A stretch of DNA of 64,000 nt from Tenacibaculum sp. SZ-18 (GTDB taxonomy: Bacteria > Bacteroidota > Bacteroidia > Flavobacteriales > Flavobacteriaceae): NCBI RefSeq assembly GCF_002813915.1, contig NZ_CP019335.1, forward strand, positions 2,649,777 through 2,713,776, in the 5' to 3' direction. Both the position numbers and the translations under genes were made by a program. Positions 1 to 7,933 of this stretch are shown here, one piece after another. Position 1 is the first letter of the stretch; each line of letters starts with the position of its first letter. Under the pieces are notes generated by a model, which was given only the letters and a program-made list of their open reading frames with translations, ran no database searches and was not told the DNA's origin.

Positions 1-54
1 ATGAAAAATTGCTACTAAAATCATCGCAACTTTTCATACACAATTACGTTGTAA
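1..54 (+). repeat. attC tail of an NC1 cassette cut by the window edge
   Basis: Matches the last ~50 bases of every NC1 cassette (ATCGCAACTTTTCATACAC then ATTAC), followed by R' GTTGTAA at 48-54, which opens the first complete cassette. Confidence 0.8.
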
Positions 55-75
55 GCAAGCCAAAATATCAAAACT

Positions 76-816
76 ATGAGAAAAATTTATCTAACATTTA
101 TTTCATTTATTATTTTAAGTTGTTCGAATGATGGTTCCAACGAAACGCTAGAATCAGAGGGTTTATTAATTAAGCAGATAAATGAAAATGGTCTTGTATC
201 TAGAAAATATACTTATCAAAACAATTTAATTTCTTCCAGAGAATATTATGAATCTGGTGAATTATGGAGAAAAGAATATTTTGAATATTCTAATGATACC
301 GTTTTTTTTAGAAGCTATAATTCTTCAAACGAATTAGCAGAAATCCGAAAATATTATAGTATTACCGATAATCTATCCAGAAGAGATAGGTTTGACTCTA
401 GTAATAATCTCATGAACTATAGATTATATAATTTTTCTAATAATAATTGTGGATTTATTAGTATTGACATCTACGATAGTAATAATATACTGATTTCAAA
501 AAGTACATATGACTATCTAGATTTAAATTGTAGTATGGAATCTACTCGATATGACTCTAACAATGAAATAATATCTAAAGAAAAATGGACTCGAGATAAC
601 AAAAACTTATTTAATAAAAATGAACTATTAGATTTTTTTCGAGGCTCTAATTTAGGAAACACTACAAAATACACTAGATGGAATTCTCAAAATAACATTG
701 ATTTAAACAACTCTTACTCATCATCTTTTCAATACAATAATTTAAATTATCCTACGTACGAAAGCAGAGAATACTCAAATGGTAATTTAAAAGAAATTAC
801 ATATGAATATTATTAA
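76..816 (+). CDS. Cassette lipoprotein with MORN/YwqK-like strand repeats
   Basis: A 246-residue protein starting 26 bases after the cassette boundary. It opens with a lipoprotein signal (lipobox IILSC, Cys16), so the mature protein is probably membrane-anchored. The rest is a run of short repeats of the form YYESGELWRKEY, FRSYNSSNELAEI and RLYNFSNN, resembling MORN_2/YwqK-type or RHS-like beta-strand repeats. The exact function is unknown; YwqK-type proteins are often annotated as antitoxin-like, but nothing here proves that role. It is the only gene in its cassette (48-831). The stop is 8 bases before R''. Confidence 0.7.
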   Translation: MRKIYLTFISFIILSCSNDGSNETLESEGLLIKQINENGLVSRKYTYQNNLISSREYYESGELWRKEYFEYSNDTVFFRSYNSSNELAEIRKYYSITDNLSRRDRFDSSNNLMNYRLYNFSNNNCGFISIDIYDSNNILISKSTYDYLDLNCSMESTRYDSNNEIISKEKWTRDNKNLFNKNELLDFFRGSNLGNTTKYTRWNSQNNIDLNNSYSSSFQYNNLNYPTYESREYSNGNLKEITYEYY

Positions 817-824
817 ATGCCAAC

Positions 825-956
825 TTACAACAATGTATAACCGCAATTACGGCGGATTCGACTTCGTCCGAATTCACTCGGTAATTACTAACACTAGTTT
901 TTAAACAAAATATGTAACTTTAATCCCGTAACAACAGTTATACAATTACGTTGTAT
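825..956 (+). repeat. attC1, class A, 132 nt
   Basis: R'' TTACAAC 825-831, R' GTTGTAT 950-956. Arms TATAACCGC and GCGG... mirror the right arm ACAGTTATA. Inner hairpin around GGATTCG / CGAATTC. Same family as attC10, 17 and 33. Confidence 0.8.
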
Positions 957-1406
957 GTAATAAGTCCAACTTCTGGCTTTTAAATACACTTTTTGATTGT
1001 GATTAAGGATAGGTAAAACAGGATTAAAATTAACTAAACGTAAGAATGCAGTTTAGTCAAGCTTATCGATTGACATCGTATGAGAGTTGCACTTTCAAAT
1101 ACGCATGCTAGCGTAAAAAGCTTGCCGAAATTAGAAGATTTTTTTGACAATGTCAAGTTTTAAAACGATAATTTAATTTAAATCAATGTTTTAGAGCGGA
1201 GCAGAAAATCATTTTTCAGATAACAAACCATATCAGTCTGTGGTTGATATAATTCATAATCTTGAAAAAACAAGTGAATTTAAAGTAATCTGAATGTAGC
1301 GCCTGGACTGACTACGTAAATATAAAAATAGAAACTATAAGATTTTAGCTATATTTACTACAAACAACAACGTGTAAATTGCATTAAAACGCAACTTACA
1401 CGAAAC
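950..1406 (+). mobile_element. Gene-less cassette NC2, copy 1 (457 bp)
   Basis: Near-identical to the modules at 2708, 21288 and 30272. In this copy the small open frame seen in the others is destroyed: the third codon after ATG at about 1185 is TAG. No other gene is supported. The left end GTTGTATGTAATAA pairs with the right end TTACTACAAACAAC with two mismatches. Confidence 0.75.
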
Positions 1407-1413
1407 GTTAGCT
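1362..1413 (+). repeat. attC2, short class D2, 52 nt
   Basis: R'' AAACAAC 1362-1368, R' GTTAGCT 1407-1413. The inner arms GTGTAAATTGC and GCAACTTACAC pair at 10 of 11 positions around the loop ATTAAAAC. Confidence 0.8.
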
Positions 1414-1422
1414 GCCATTGCA

Positions 1423-1896
1423 ATGAACAAAATTTATATTCAAAATAACTTGATAACTTATGAAAGTGAGTTCGATGGAAGACATAGAGATGGCCTTTGG
1501 ACCGCGCATAAAGACCAATCTTGGATTTTAGATTTAGAAAAGGTAATCTCAATCGTAGGAATAAACTGTATGGATGGAGATGATGATAGTTATTTTATTG
1601 GATTTATTGATATCGATTTAAAGAAATACTTCTTAAATATTACATGGGGAATTGATGGTTTTGAAATAATCAAACCACTAATTGAGGAAAAATTTAAAAC
1701 AGAATTAACAAAATGGAGGATTCACTTTTATGATGATGCAAAAATTCTTTATCCTGAATCTTTAAAAAACGAAAAGTTATACAAAAACTCATTATGGAAA
1801 AGTTTAAGAAAATTAATGCTTCTTGATCACGTAGCAGATGGAAAATTAAATGATAATATTTTTAAAAAAACGTCAGCTAACAAAGCGTATAGTTAA
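1423..1896 (+). CDS. Cassette gene, unknown 157-aa cytosolic protein
   Basis: No family recognised. A soluble, acidic protein without signal peptide or membrane segment; it has an N-terminal strand-rich part and a central region with GDDDSYFIGFIDIDLKKYF. The ATG lies 16 bases after the cassette boundary. The frame runs through R'' (1875-1881) and the left attC arm, so the last residues (SANKAYS) are encoded by the recombination site. Size and composition resemble the small immunity-like proteins elsewhere in the array, but this is only a resemblance. Confidence 0.65.
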   Translation: MNKIYIQNNLITYESEFDGRHRDGLWTAHKDQSWILDLEKVISIVGINCMDGDDDSYFIGFIDIDLKKYFLNITWGIDGFEIIKPLIEEKFKTELTKWRIHFYDDAKILYPESLKNEKLYKNSLWKSLRKLMLLDHVADGKLNDNIFKKTSANKAYS

Positions 1897-2003
1897 TTGC
1901 TATACCTTTCTAAACCAAAGGCAAGTGATTTTTTATAAAGCTAGTGTTTAGCTAAAAAAATGTACATTTAAACACGCAACAAACCATACACAAAACGTTA
2001 CCC
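1875..2003 (+). repeat. attC3, class E, 129 nt
   Basis: R'' AGCTAAC 1875-1881, R' GTTACCC 1997-2003. Arms GTATAGTTAATTGC and GCAACAAACCATACAC; inner hairpin AGCTAGTGTTTAGCT. Same family as attC34 and attC47. Confidence 0.8.
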
Positions 2004-2020
2004 AACATTTAAAGCAGCCA

Positions 2021-2599
2021 TTGAGAAAATTAGGAAAATATATAGATGAAATTGAGCTGATTCAGCTAAATGAACTGATTGGAAATAGGATTTGGTTTAT
2101 ACGAAGTCCGTTTTTGAGTGCAAATCTGAATGAGAAAACACATACTGCAAACTTTTTTCAAATTCCGTTCTTTTGGAAAGATGAATATGGAAATGACCAA
2201 TCAAAAAATTTTGAATTTAGAGCTGAATGGACTGAAGATGAGGAAACTCTATTAGACTATTACAATTTAAAAATAAAAATTGCGGAACAGGAAAAACTGA
2301 CAGGCGACTTCGAGAGTATTTGGGAACAAAGCTTAAAAAGAGGACTGAATTCGAGCATAAGCTTTAATGAATTCATTATTTCAGAAATACAAATTCTTTC
2401 CAGAGATGAAGTTGTAGATAACGAAGCTGAATTGAAACACGATGAAGGAATTTTGTTAATTGACAAAAACAAAAATAAAATCCTACTTTCTGCTGAACTT
2501 AAATGTGCTGACCAAGTGGAATTTATTAGTGATTTAAAAACTATTGAAAACAGAATAACGGAACTAAAAATAAGAAAAACGTTGGGTAACACCGTATAA
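2021..2599 (+). CDS. Cassette gene, unknown 192-aa protein
   Basis: No family recognised. A soluble protein with hydrophobic strands at residues 15-35 (IGNRIWFIRSPFLSA) and a C-terminal half rich in charged helices; the motif DEGILLIDKNKNKILLSAE suggests a beta hairpin. No in-frame ATG exists near the start; TTG at 2021 is the first initiator after the boundary. The stop falls inside attC4, so the C-terminus LGNTV is encoded by R''. The module ends pair at 13 of 14 positions, so the cassette looks intact. Confidence 0.6.
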   Translation: MRKLGKYIDEIELIQLNELIGNRIWFIRSPFLSANLNEKTHTANFFQIPFFWKDEYGNDQSKNFEFRAEWTEDEETLLDYYNLKIKIAEQEKLTGDFESIWEQSLKRGLNSSISFNEFIISEIQILSRDEVVDNEAELKHDEGILLIDKNKNKILLSAELKCADQVEFISDLKTIENRITELKIRKTLGNTV

Positions 2600-2714
2600 A
2601 ATTAATTGCTAGTTCAAGCCTACTTACGAAAATCCTCGCGGATTTTCTATTCGGTTTGTATTTGCTAAATTCGTTGCTAAACCACGCAACTAATCTTATA
2701 CAAGACCGTTGTAT
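2584..2714 (+). repeat. attC4, class C, 131 nt
   Basis: R'' GGGTAAC 2584-2590, R' GTTGTAT 2708-2714. It contains the class C inner hairpin GAAAATCC / GGATTTTC around 2629-2648. Confidence 0.8.
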
Positions 2715-3164
2715 GTAATAAGTCCAACTTTTGGCTTTTAAATACACTTTTTGATTGTTATCAAGGATAGGTAAAACAGGATTAAAATTAACTAAACGTA
2801 AGAATGTAGTTTAGTCAAGCTTATCGATTGACATCGTATGAGAGTTACACTTTCAAATACGCATGCTAGCGTAAAAAGCTTGCCGAAATTAGAAGATTTT
2901 TTTGACAATGTCAAGTTTTAAAACGATAATTTTATTTAAATCAATGTTTTACAGCAAAGCAGAAAATCATTTTTCAGATAACAAACCATATCAGTCTGTG
3001 GTTGATATAATTCATAATCTTGAAAAAACAAGTGGATTTAAAGTAATCTGAATGTAGCGCCTGGACTGACTACGTAAATATAAAAACAGAAACTATAAGA
3101 TTTTAGCTATATTTACTACAAACAACAACGTGTAAATTGCATTAAAACGCAACTTACACGAAAC
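2708..3164 (+). mobile_element. Gene-less cassette NC2, copy 2 (457 bp)
   Basis: Same 457-bp module as at 950 and 21288. It carries an intact 35-codon frame (about 2946-3053) beginning MFYSKAENHF and ending TSGFKVI, listed separately. Confidence 0.75.
2946..3053 (+). CDS. Possible 35-aa micro-protein in NC2
   Basis: ATG-to-TGA frame starting MFYSKAENHFSDNKPY. It is kept in three of four NC2 copies and broken in the copy at 950. Upstream frames (such as SLPKLEDFFDNVKF) look like leftovers of a larger gene, so this may be the tail of a decayed protein instead of a functional peptide. Confidence 0.3.
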
Positions 3165-3171
3165 GTTAACT
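3120..3171 (+). repeat. attC5, class D2, 52 nt
   Basis: R'' AAACAAC 3120-3126, R' GTTAACT 3165-3171. Identical arms to attC2. Confidence 0.8.
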
Positions 3172-3764
3172 ATCATTGTCGAGAATTATGTGAAGTTCTC
3201 CTTTTGATAAATCAAAGTCAGTTGTAAAATTGTACTTTTCAACAGTAATTCCAGCTTCGTCCTTTTTTTAGAGAACTAAACGTTTTATGGCTTGGATCAT
3301 TTGCCAATCTCCTAATTTCTTGATTGTTGGTTCTTGTTTTGTGTTTGCAACGTCTCTGGCTCGTTCCGATAACTTAGATTACTTTTTACTTTTAAGTAGA
3401 ACCTAATCGTATTTTTAGCCAATTCTCGCTGAACGTTCTGATCCGTTCTTTTTCTAAAAAAAGGCTTTATACAAATCTTAAAATACGTAAACTAAATGCA
3501 AGTAAGGCTTGTGACTATTTATCTTTTATTGGCTGACAATTGTTCTTGTTTGAAAACGTTTAGTTTTGCATTCTGTCTCGTTTGCTTTCAGTGTAAAATT
3601 TTCTAAACGCTTTGAATTTTGGCTAGTGTTCTCCAACATTAGTTAACAGCGTGTATAAAAAATTGCTGCATTCTCTATAAATCAAAAATTATATTTACTT
3701 TTAAATCATGAAAACGAATGAAAAATTGCTACTAAAATCATCGCAACTTTTCATACACAATTAC
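3165..3764 (+). mobile_element. Gene-less cassette NC1, copy 1 (600 bp)
   Basis: Founding example of the 600-bp repeat. Left end GTTAACTATCATTG, right end CAACATTAGTTAAC. No + strand gene. Read on the - strand, the first ~200 bases give a gene-like frame ending LSKGELHIILDNDS at the cassette edge, interrupted by a stop, so it may be a decayed antisense gene. Near the 3' end an ATG at 3708 reads through attC6 into the next cassette. Confidence 0.8.
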
Positions 3765-3771
3765 GTTGTAC
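3641..3771 (+). repeat. attC6, class N1 (NC1 type), 131 nt
   Basis: R'' AGTTAAC 3641-3647, R' GTTGTAC 3765-3771. Arms GTGTATAAAAAATTGC and GCAACTTTTCATACAC. Confidence 0.8.
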
Positions 3772-3776
3772 ACCAT

Positions 3777-4484
3777 TTGAAAAAAGCAATATACATAGCA
3801 TTTATATTAGGATTTTTGGTCTCTTGTAATAAGAAAACTAAACCTGAAAAAACGGAAAATAAACTGACTGAAATTCCTACTTGGAAAGCTGACTTGGATA
3901 CAATTTTGGAAAAGAACAATCCGAAAAGCCTAGACCTTTCCGAACATCAGTTGTTTATCGACACAACTCGAAATTCAGAAACGTTTAAAAGACTGATTAA
4001 CTGGAAACCAAACCGAATGGATAATGACGCAATTTCATATCAAGAAAAAGAAATTGCAAAAAAACATAAACCAATAAAAATTGACCTAAAAGAATTCCCA
4101 AGACATTGGATAAGTTTAAAAAAACTCAACAATGAATTTGTGGTTTATGAACCTTGCGATGGAAACACAACCGCTTTTGAAATAAATGAAAGTTCAGTTC
4201 TATTCTTCTACCAATTGGAGCCTGATGTTGACTTGATGTTTGATTTAAGGAAAATGACGGAAAATGAAATATCATTAGAATTAAGAACTGTTCCACAAAA
4301 AGCGAAAACTGAAAAAACTGAACTGACCATAAAACCGACTGAATTTGAAAATGTCTATTTGCTAACTTATAGTTTTGGCAAATGGTATGTGACACCAACG
4401 GAAAAAGTTTCAGAGTTTGACATTGTAGTTAATCATTGTCCGAAAATGAAACGGATGGAATTTACCAGATTTGATAAAAATTAA
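3777..4484 (+). CDS. Cassette lipoprotein related to the chromosomal lipoprotein at 57,334
   Basis: I place the start at TTG 3777, which gives a perfect lipoprotein signal (MKKAIYIAFILGFLVSC). An ATG at 3708 is in frame but lies in the attC of the preceding cassette. The mature protein has no known domain. Around residue 115 it has WISLKKLNNEFVVYEPC, closely matching NWQKLTKVNGEFVIYYPC in the chromosomal gene at 57,334, so the two are probable homologues. It is likely anchored in the periplasm or outer membrane; the role is unknown. Sole gene of its cassette, whose ends pair over at least 10 bases. Confidence 0.7.
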   Translation: MKKAIYIAFILGFLVSCNKKTKPEKTENKLTEIPTWKADLDTILEKNNPKSLDLSEHQLFIDTTRNSETFKRLINWKPNRMDNDAISYQEKEIAKKHKPIKIDLKEFPRHWISLKKLNNEFVVYEPCDGNTTAFEINESSVLFFYQLEPDVDLMFDLRKMTENEISLELRTVPQKAKTEKTELTIKPTEFENVYLLTYSFGKWYVTPTEKVSEFDIVVNHCPKMKRMEFTRFDKN

Positions 4485-4500
4485 ATAAATGAAAAACGGT

Positions 4501-4634
4501 GTACAACAAGGTGTATGATTAATTGCGGCCGAATTTCCTCAACGGAAATTCAATCTTATTAATTATCTTTCCGAAACAACGGAAAATGACTCGCGTCCTT
4601 TTCCCGCAAAAAATCATACACAAATACGTTGTGC
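4501..4634 (+). repeat. attC7, class B, 134 nt
   Basis: R'' GTACAAC 4501-4507, R' GTTGTGC 4628-4634. Arms GTGTATGATTAATTGCGG and CCGCAAAAAATCATACAC; inner hairpin AATTTCC / GGAAATT. Confidence 0.85.
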
Positions 4635-4644
4635 ACAATACCAA

Positions 4645-5178
4645 ATGACAAAAATTGCTACGAACATAATATTAGGATTAATTCTCTTGAATTTAGTTTC
4701 ATGTACAAATAAAATCTCAAAAACAGACACCAAAATTCACTTTGACAATGAATTAGGTTTCAGCATACCTGATTCTTTAAAGATCATCAATGACTTTGGA
4801 GAAGTCTTTACAAGAAAAGAAGAATCTGAACTTGAGAATTTAATATCTACAGTTGTAAGTAATTCATCAAAAAAAATAATAATCGTAACAACAAGCGATA
4901 TTAAACCTTATACAGATATTCATAAATACGCAACAGACTTGGGTAATGACTGGGGAATTGCGTCGCCTAAAGACTTTAATGGACTTACTATAGTACTATG
5001 TAAGCCTTGCCGTAAAATAGGAATAGCTACAGCAGTTGGAACTGAGAACAAAATAAAAAACGAGTTTTGTAAAAATGTGATTAATCAAATTATGATTCCT
5101 GAATTTAAAAACGGAAATTATCACAAAGGAATGAAAGAAGGATTATTGAGTTTAATATTAAAATGGGAAGAAAAGTAA
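4645..5178 (+). CDS. Cassette TPM-domain lipoprotein
   Basis: A 177-residue TPM (YgcG-type, PF04536) protein. Lipobox LVSC near residue 20 predicts membrane anchoring. The TPM fold covers about residues 50-170: GEVFTRKEESELENLIS at the start, KKIIIVTTSDIKPYTD, DWGIASPKDFNGLTIVLC, RKIGIATAVGTE, and MIPEFKNGNYHKGMKEGL at the end. TPM domains occur in proteins linked to photosystem II repair and membrane complexes; biochemical roles are poorly defined. A close relative is at 62,597 in the flanking chromosome, with the same motif order and C-terminus. The cassette (4628-5188) holds only this gene. Confidence 0.85.
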   Translation: MTKIATNIILGLILLNLVSCTNKISKTDTKIHFDNELGFSIPDSLKIINDFGEVFTRKEESELENLISTVVSNSSKKIIIVTTSDIKPYTDIHKYATDLGNDWGIASPKDFNGLTIVLCKPCRKIGIATAVGTENKIKNEFCKNVINQIMIPEFKNGNYHKGMKEGLLSLILKWEEK

Positions 5179-5181
5179 AGT

Positions 5182-5314
5182 GCACAACAACGCGTATAAT
5201 TAATTGCGGCTTAATTCCCTCAGCGAAAATTCAATTTTATTAATTATCTTTCCGCAACATCGGAAAAGAACTCGCGTCCTTTCCCGCAAAAAATCATACA
5301 CAAATACGTTGTGT
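5182..5314 (+). repeat. attC8, class B, 133 nt
   Basis: R'' GCACAAC 5182-5188, R' GTTGTGT 5308-5314. The inner hairpin is altered (CCCTCAGCGAAAATTC) relative to other class B sites. Confidence 0.85.
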
Positions 5315-5325
5315 ACAATTAAGGA

Positions 5326-5661
5326 ATGAACTCAAATTTAGAAAACATAGAAAATATCTTTAAGCAAATGTCAAAGGACAATTGGGATATAAATAATGAA
5401 CTAAAATGGGAATTTACTTTCTTTGACAAAAGAAAATCAAAATTGAAAAAAATTGCCAGTCATTTGAAAAAGGAATATAAATTTAATACTAAAGAAATCG
5501 AAAAATCAGAACTTGGAGATTGGAAGTTAGAAGTTTTTAAAAAAGAAATTTTGAATCCTAATGAATTACATCAAATAAACTTAAAATTAAACCATCTAGC
5601 TAACTCAATTGGCATTGAATTATTTGACGGTTGGAGTGTTGAAAAAATAAATGATTTCTGA
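5326..5661 (+). CDS. Cassette RraB-like protein
   Basis: A 111-residue soluble protein with the layout of the RraB/ribonuclease E inhibitor B domain: WEFTFFDKRKSKLKKIASHL near residue 25, a central basic/acidic strand, WKLEVFKKEILNPNELHQIN, and the terminal FDGWSVEK that corresponds to the YDGWE motif of the family. RraB proteins bind RNase E in gammaproteobacteria; in Bacteroidota such domains are often free-standing with unknown partners, and similar domains occur among immunity proteins. Its TGA overlaps the upstream end of a second frame in the same cassette. Confidence 0.65.
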   Translation: MNSNLENIENIFKQMSKDNWDINNELKWEFTFFDKRKSKLKKIASHLKKEYKFNTKEIEKSELGDWKLEVFKKEILNPNELHQINLKLNHLANSIGIELFDGWSVEKINDF

Positions 5662-5714
5662 GAAAAGTCGCAATAAATATCAAAACTGAAAAATGGAATG
5701 AAATAATCTCTGAA

Positions 5715-6008
5715 TTGAGAAAAAGAGGTTGGATTGTTACTGCTAAATATTACGGATTTGACGCTGGAATTGATGATGATTTTTTGATTTTAAGGAAAGG
5801 TTTTAAGAAAATACTATTTGGTTGGACTAATTGGCTTGAGGGAGAAATAAAATGTAGTAACCAAATTTTTGAATATTTAGAATCAGAACTCAAACTGGAA
5901 TTTGAATATGGAAAACCCACAAGTCTTAAACCATTTGTAATTTCAACATATAGAATTCAATCTTTGCCATTATTTCTTGTGAAAAAACTGAATTTATTAA
6001 AGAATTGA
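5715..6008 (+). CDS. Second frame of cassette 9, unknown ~100-aa protein
   Basis: The frame is open from 5655, just after a TGA at 5652-5654 and overlapping the stop of the RraB-like gene, so the coding part may begin upstream of the TTG at 5715 (coding-like residues INIKTEKWNEIISELRKRG precede it). No ATG is available; coupling to the upstream gene or a frameshift joining the two are both possible. Content is soluble, with GFDAGIDDDFLILRKG and FGWTNWLEGEIKCS. No family recognised. The cassette ends (GTTGTGTACA / TGTACACAAC) match, so both frames travel together. Confidence 0.5.
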   Translation: MRKRGWIVTAKYYGFDAGIDDDFLILRKGFKKILFGWTNWLEGEIKCSNQIFEYLESELKLEFEYGKPTSLKPFVISTYRIQSLPLFLVKKLNLLKN

Positions 6009-6022
6009 AAATAAAAAACTGT

Positions 6023-6155
6023 ACACAACAAAATATATAATTTATTGCTTGCTTATTCACTACTTGCGAAAATCCTCGCGGATTTTTTTGGTCAGTAGTT
6101 ATTTGCTAAACTAGTGCTTTAAACACGCAACAAACCATATATAAACACGTTAGCC
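6023..6155 (+). repeat. attC9, class C, 133 nt
   Basis: R'' ACACAAC 6023-6029, R' GTTAGCC 6149-6155. Inner hairpin AAAATCC / GGATTTTT. Confidence 0.8.
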
Positions 6156-6167
6156 ACAATTTGAAAA

Positions 6168-6578
6168 ATGAAGTTTCCAATAATAAACATATCGACTGAA
6201 AAATGGAATGATGATGATATTCTTGACTATATTCTATTTAGCAATCTGATATACACAGACAAAAAATCAATTTTTGACAAGTATTATCGTAACAAAATGT
6301 TCTGTGATTGTGATGGAAATGTCTTTAAAGTTAATGGTCTTGAAAAACCGAAAGAAAAATGGAGGGATTGGTTGAAATTTTTACCCGGAATATATAGGTG
6401 TAAGATTAGATTTGAACCTACTCAAAAGGAAATGGCTGTGAACGAATTGCGGGATTATTTTTTAAACGGGATTTCTGACTTAACAAAAAATGACTATACA
6501 GAAAAATGGATTGCGGACATAAAAAACGCTGAAAATCATTCGGAATTAATAAATGGAAAACAGAAAAACAGTGGCTAA
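6168..6578 (+). CDS. Cassette gene, unknown 136-aa protein
   Basis: No family recognised. A soluble, tryptophan-rich protein (KWRDWLKFLPGIYRCKIRFE in the middle). The ATG is 19 bases after R'. The TAA stop (6576-6578) lies inside R'' GGCTAAC, so the attC supplies the stop codon. A CDCDG stretch at residues 46-50 could bind metal, but there is no partner motif. Confidence 0.6.
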   Translation: MKFPIINISTEKWNDDDILDYILFSNLIYTDKKSIFDKYYRNKMFCDCDGNVFKVNGLEKPKEKWRDWLKFLPGIYRCKIRFEPTQKEMAVNELRDYFLNGISDLTKNDYTEKWIADIKNAENHSELINGKQKNSG

Positions 6579-6705
6579 CAATGTATAACTGCAATTACGG
6601 CGGATTCGACTAAGTCCGAATCCACTCGAAATTGCAAAGATCAGTGCTTAACCGAAAAACAGTAACTTTAAACCCGTAACTGACGGTTATACGAGACCGT
6701 TAACT
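6573..6705 (+). repeat. attC10, class A, 133 nt
   Basis: R'' GGCTAAC 6573-6579, R' GTTAACT 6699-6705. Arms TATAACTGC and GACGGTTATA. Confidence 0.85.
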
Positions 6706-7298
6706 ATCATTGTCGAGAATTATGTGAAGTTCTCTTTTTGATAAATCAAAGTCAGTTGTAAAATTGTACTTTTCAACAATAATTCCAGCTTTGTCCTTTT
6801 TTTAGAGAACTAAACGTTTTATGGTTTGGCTCATTTGCCAATCTCATTATTTCTTGATTGTCGGTTCTTGTTTTGTGTTTGCAACGTCTCTGGCTCGTTC
6901 CGATAACTTAGATTACTTTTTACTTTTAAGTAGAACCTAATCGTATTTTTAGCCAATTCTCGCTGAACGTTCTGATCCGTTCTTTTTCTAAAAAAAGGCT
7001 TTATATAAATCTTAAAATACGCAAACTAAATGCAAGTAAGGCTTTTGACTATTTATCCTTTATTGGCTGACAATTGTTCTTGTTTGAAAACGTTTAGTTT
7101 TGCATTCTGTCTCGTTTGCTTTCAGTGTAAAATTTTCTAAACGCTTTGAATTTTGGCTAGTGTTCTCCAACATTAGTTAACAGCGTGTATAAAAAATTGC
7201 TTCTTTCTTTATAAATCAAAAATTATATTTACTTTTAAATCATGAAAATGAATGAAAAATTGCTACTAAAATCATCGCAACTTTTCATACACAATTAC
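6699..7298 (+). mobile_element. Gene-less cassette NC1, copy 2 (600 bp)
   Basis: Same length as copy 1 with scattered substitutions. The near-terminal ATG is present (ATGAAAATGAATG), but its read-through frame does not join the next gene. Confidence 0.8.
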
Positions 7299-7305
7299 GT
7301 TAGGT
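7175..7305 (+). repeat. attC11, class N1, 131 nt
   Basis: R'' AGTTAAC 7175-7181, R' GTTAGGT 7299-7305. Confidence 0.8.
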
Positions 7306-7384
7306 AACATTTGCTCGATGAAAAGAAAATCTTTGAAGAAATGAAAAATACTCAAATCAAAAATCATATTTAAAAAAAATAATT

Positions 7385-7789
7385 ATGACTTTAAATGAAC
7401 GTCTTGAATTTTGCAAAATTTGTAAAAACAGATATGTAGACTTTAAAACTGGATTAGTTTGCTCTTTAACGAATGACAAACCTCAATTTGAAAATAGTTG
7501 TGGAGAGTTTGTGAAAGACGTAAAAGAAGCTGAAAGGAAACTGAAAATGAAACTTGACGCTGCTGGAAATGCTAGATCTCAAAATGGATCCTTAAACCCA
7601 AAAAAGAATAAGAATTATGGAATTTTTTTAACTATTGCAGGAATATTTCTTTTAGTATCCATTTCTTTATTATTTGGACTAATAGTAACTTTTGGTGGGA
7701 TTTCATTTTATATAAGAGGAAAACAACAGGAAAAAGTACTAGCTGAAGATAAAAAGTTGAATGAAAAAATAAATAAAAACGTTACCTAA
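7385..7789 (+). CDS. Cassette Cys-motif membrane protein
   Basis: The N-terminal ~45 residues carry four cysteines in the order C-x2-C ... C ... C (FCKICKNRY, GLVCSLT, NSCGEFVKD), a zinc-ribbon-like module common in Bacteroidota membrane proteins. A hydrophobic hairpin of about 40 residues (GIFLTIAGIFLLVSISLLFG and LIVTFGGISFYI) gives two membrane helices near residues 78-115, followed by a short charged tail. Function unknown. It sits unusually far (86 bases) from its cassette start. The C-terminus KNVT and the stop overlap R''. Confidence 0.65.
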   Translation: MTLNERLEFCKICKNRYVDFKTGLVCSLTNDKPQFENSCGEFVKDVKEAERKLKMKLDAAGNARSQNGSLNPKKNKNYGIFLTIAGIFLLVSISLLFGLIVTFGGISFYIRGKQQEKVLAEDKKLNEKINKNVT

Positions 7790-7917
7790 CAATGTATATA
7801 ATCAATTGCGGCTGAATTTCCTCATCGGAAATTCAATCTTATTAATTATCTTTCTGCAACATCGGAAAACAACTCGCGTCCTTTTCCCGCAAAAAATCAT
7901 ACACAAATACGTTGTAA
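7784..7917 (+). repeat. attC12, class B, 134 nt
   Basis: R'' ACCTAAC 7784-7790, R' GTTGTAA 7911-7917. Cassette ends pair at 13 of 14 positions (GTTAGGTAACATTT / AAACGTTACCTAAC). Confidence 0.85.
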
Positions 7918-7933
7918 CACATTTAACAAGCCA

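Noticed and set aside
1358..1552. Minus-strand open frames in the array such as 1358-1552 and 10862-11062
   Set aside because: They lie opposite well-supported + strand genes or inside attC arms and show no starts or motifs of their own.
3708..3776. N-terminal extension of the lipoprotein at 3777 from ATG 3708
   Set aside because: It would be encoded by the preceding attC and would bury a perfect lipoprotein signal.
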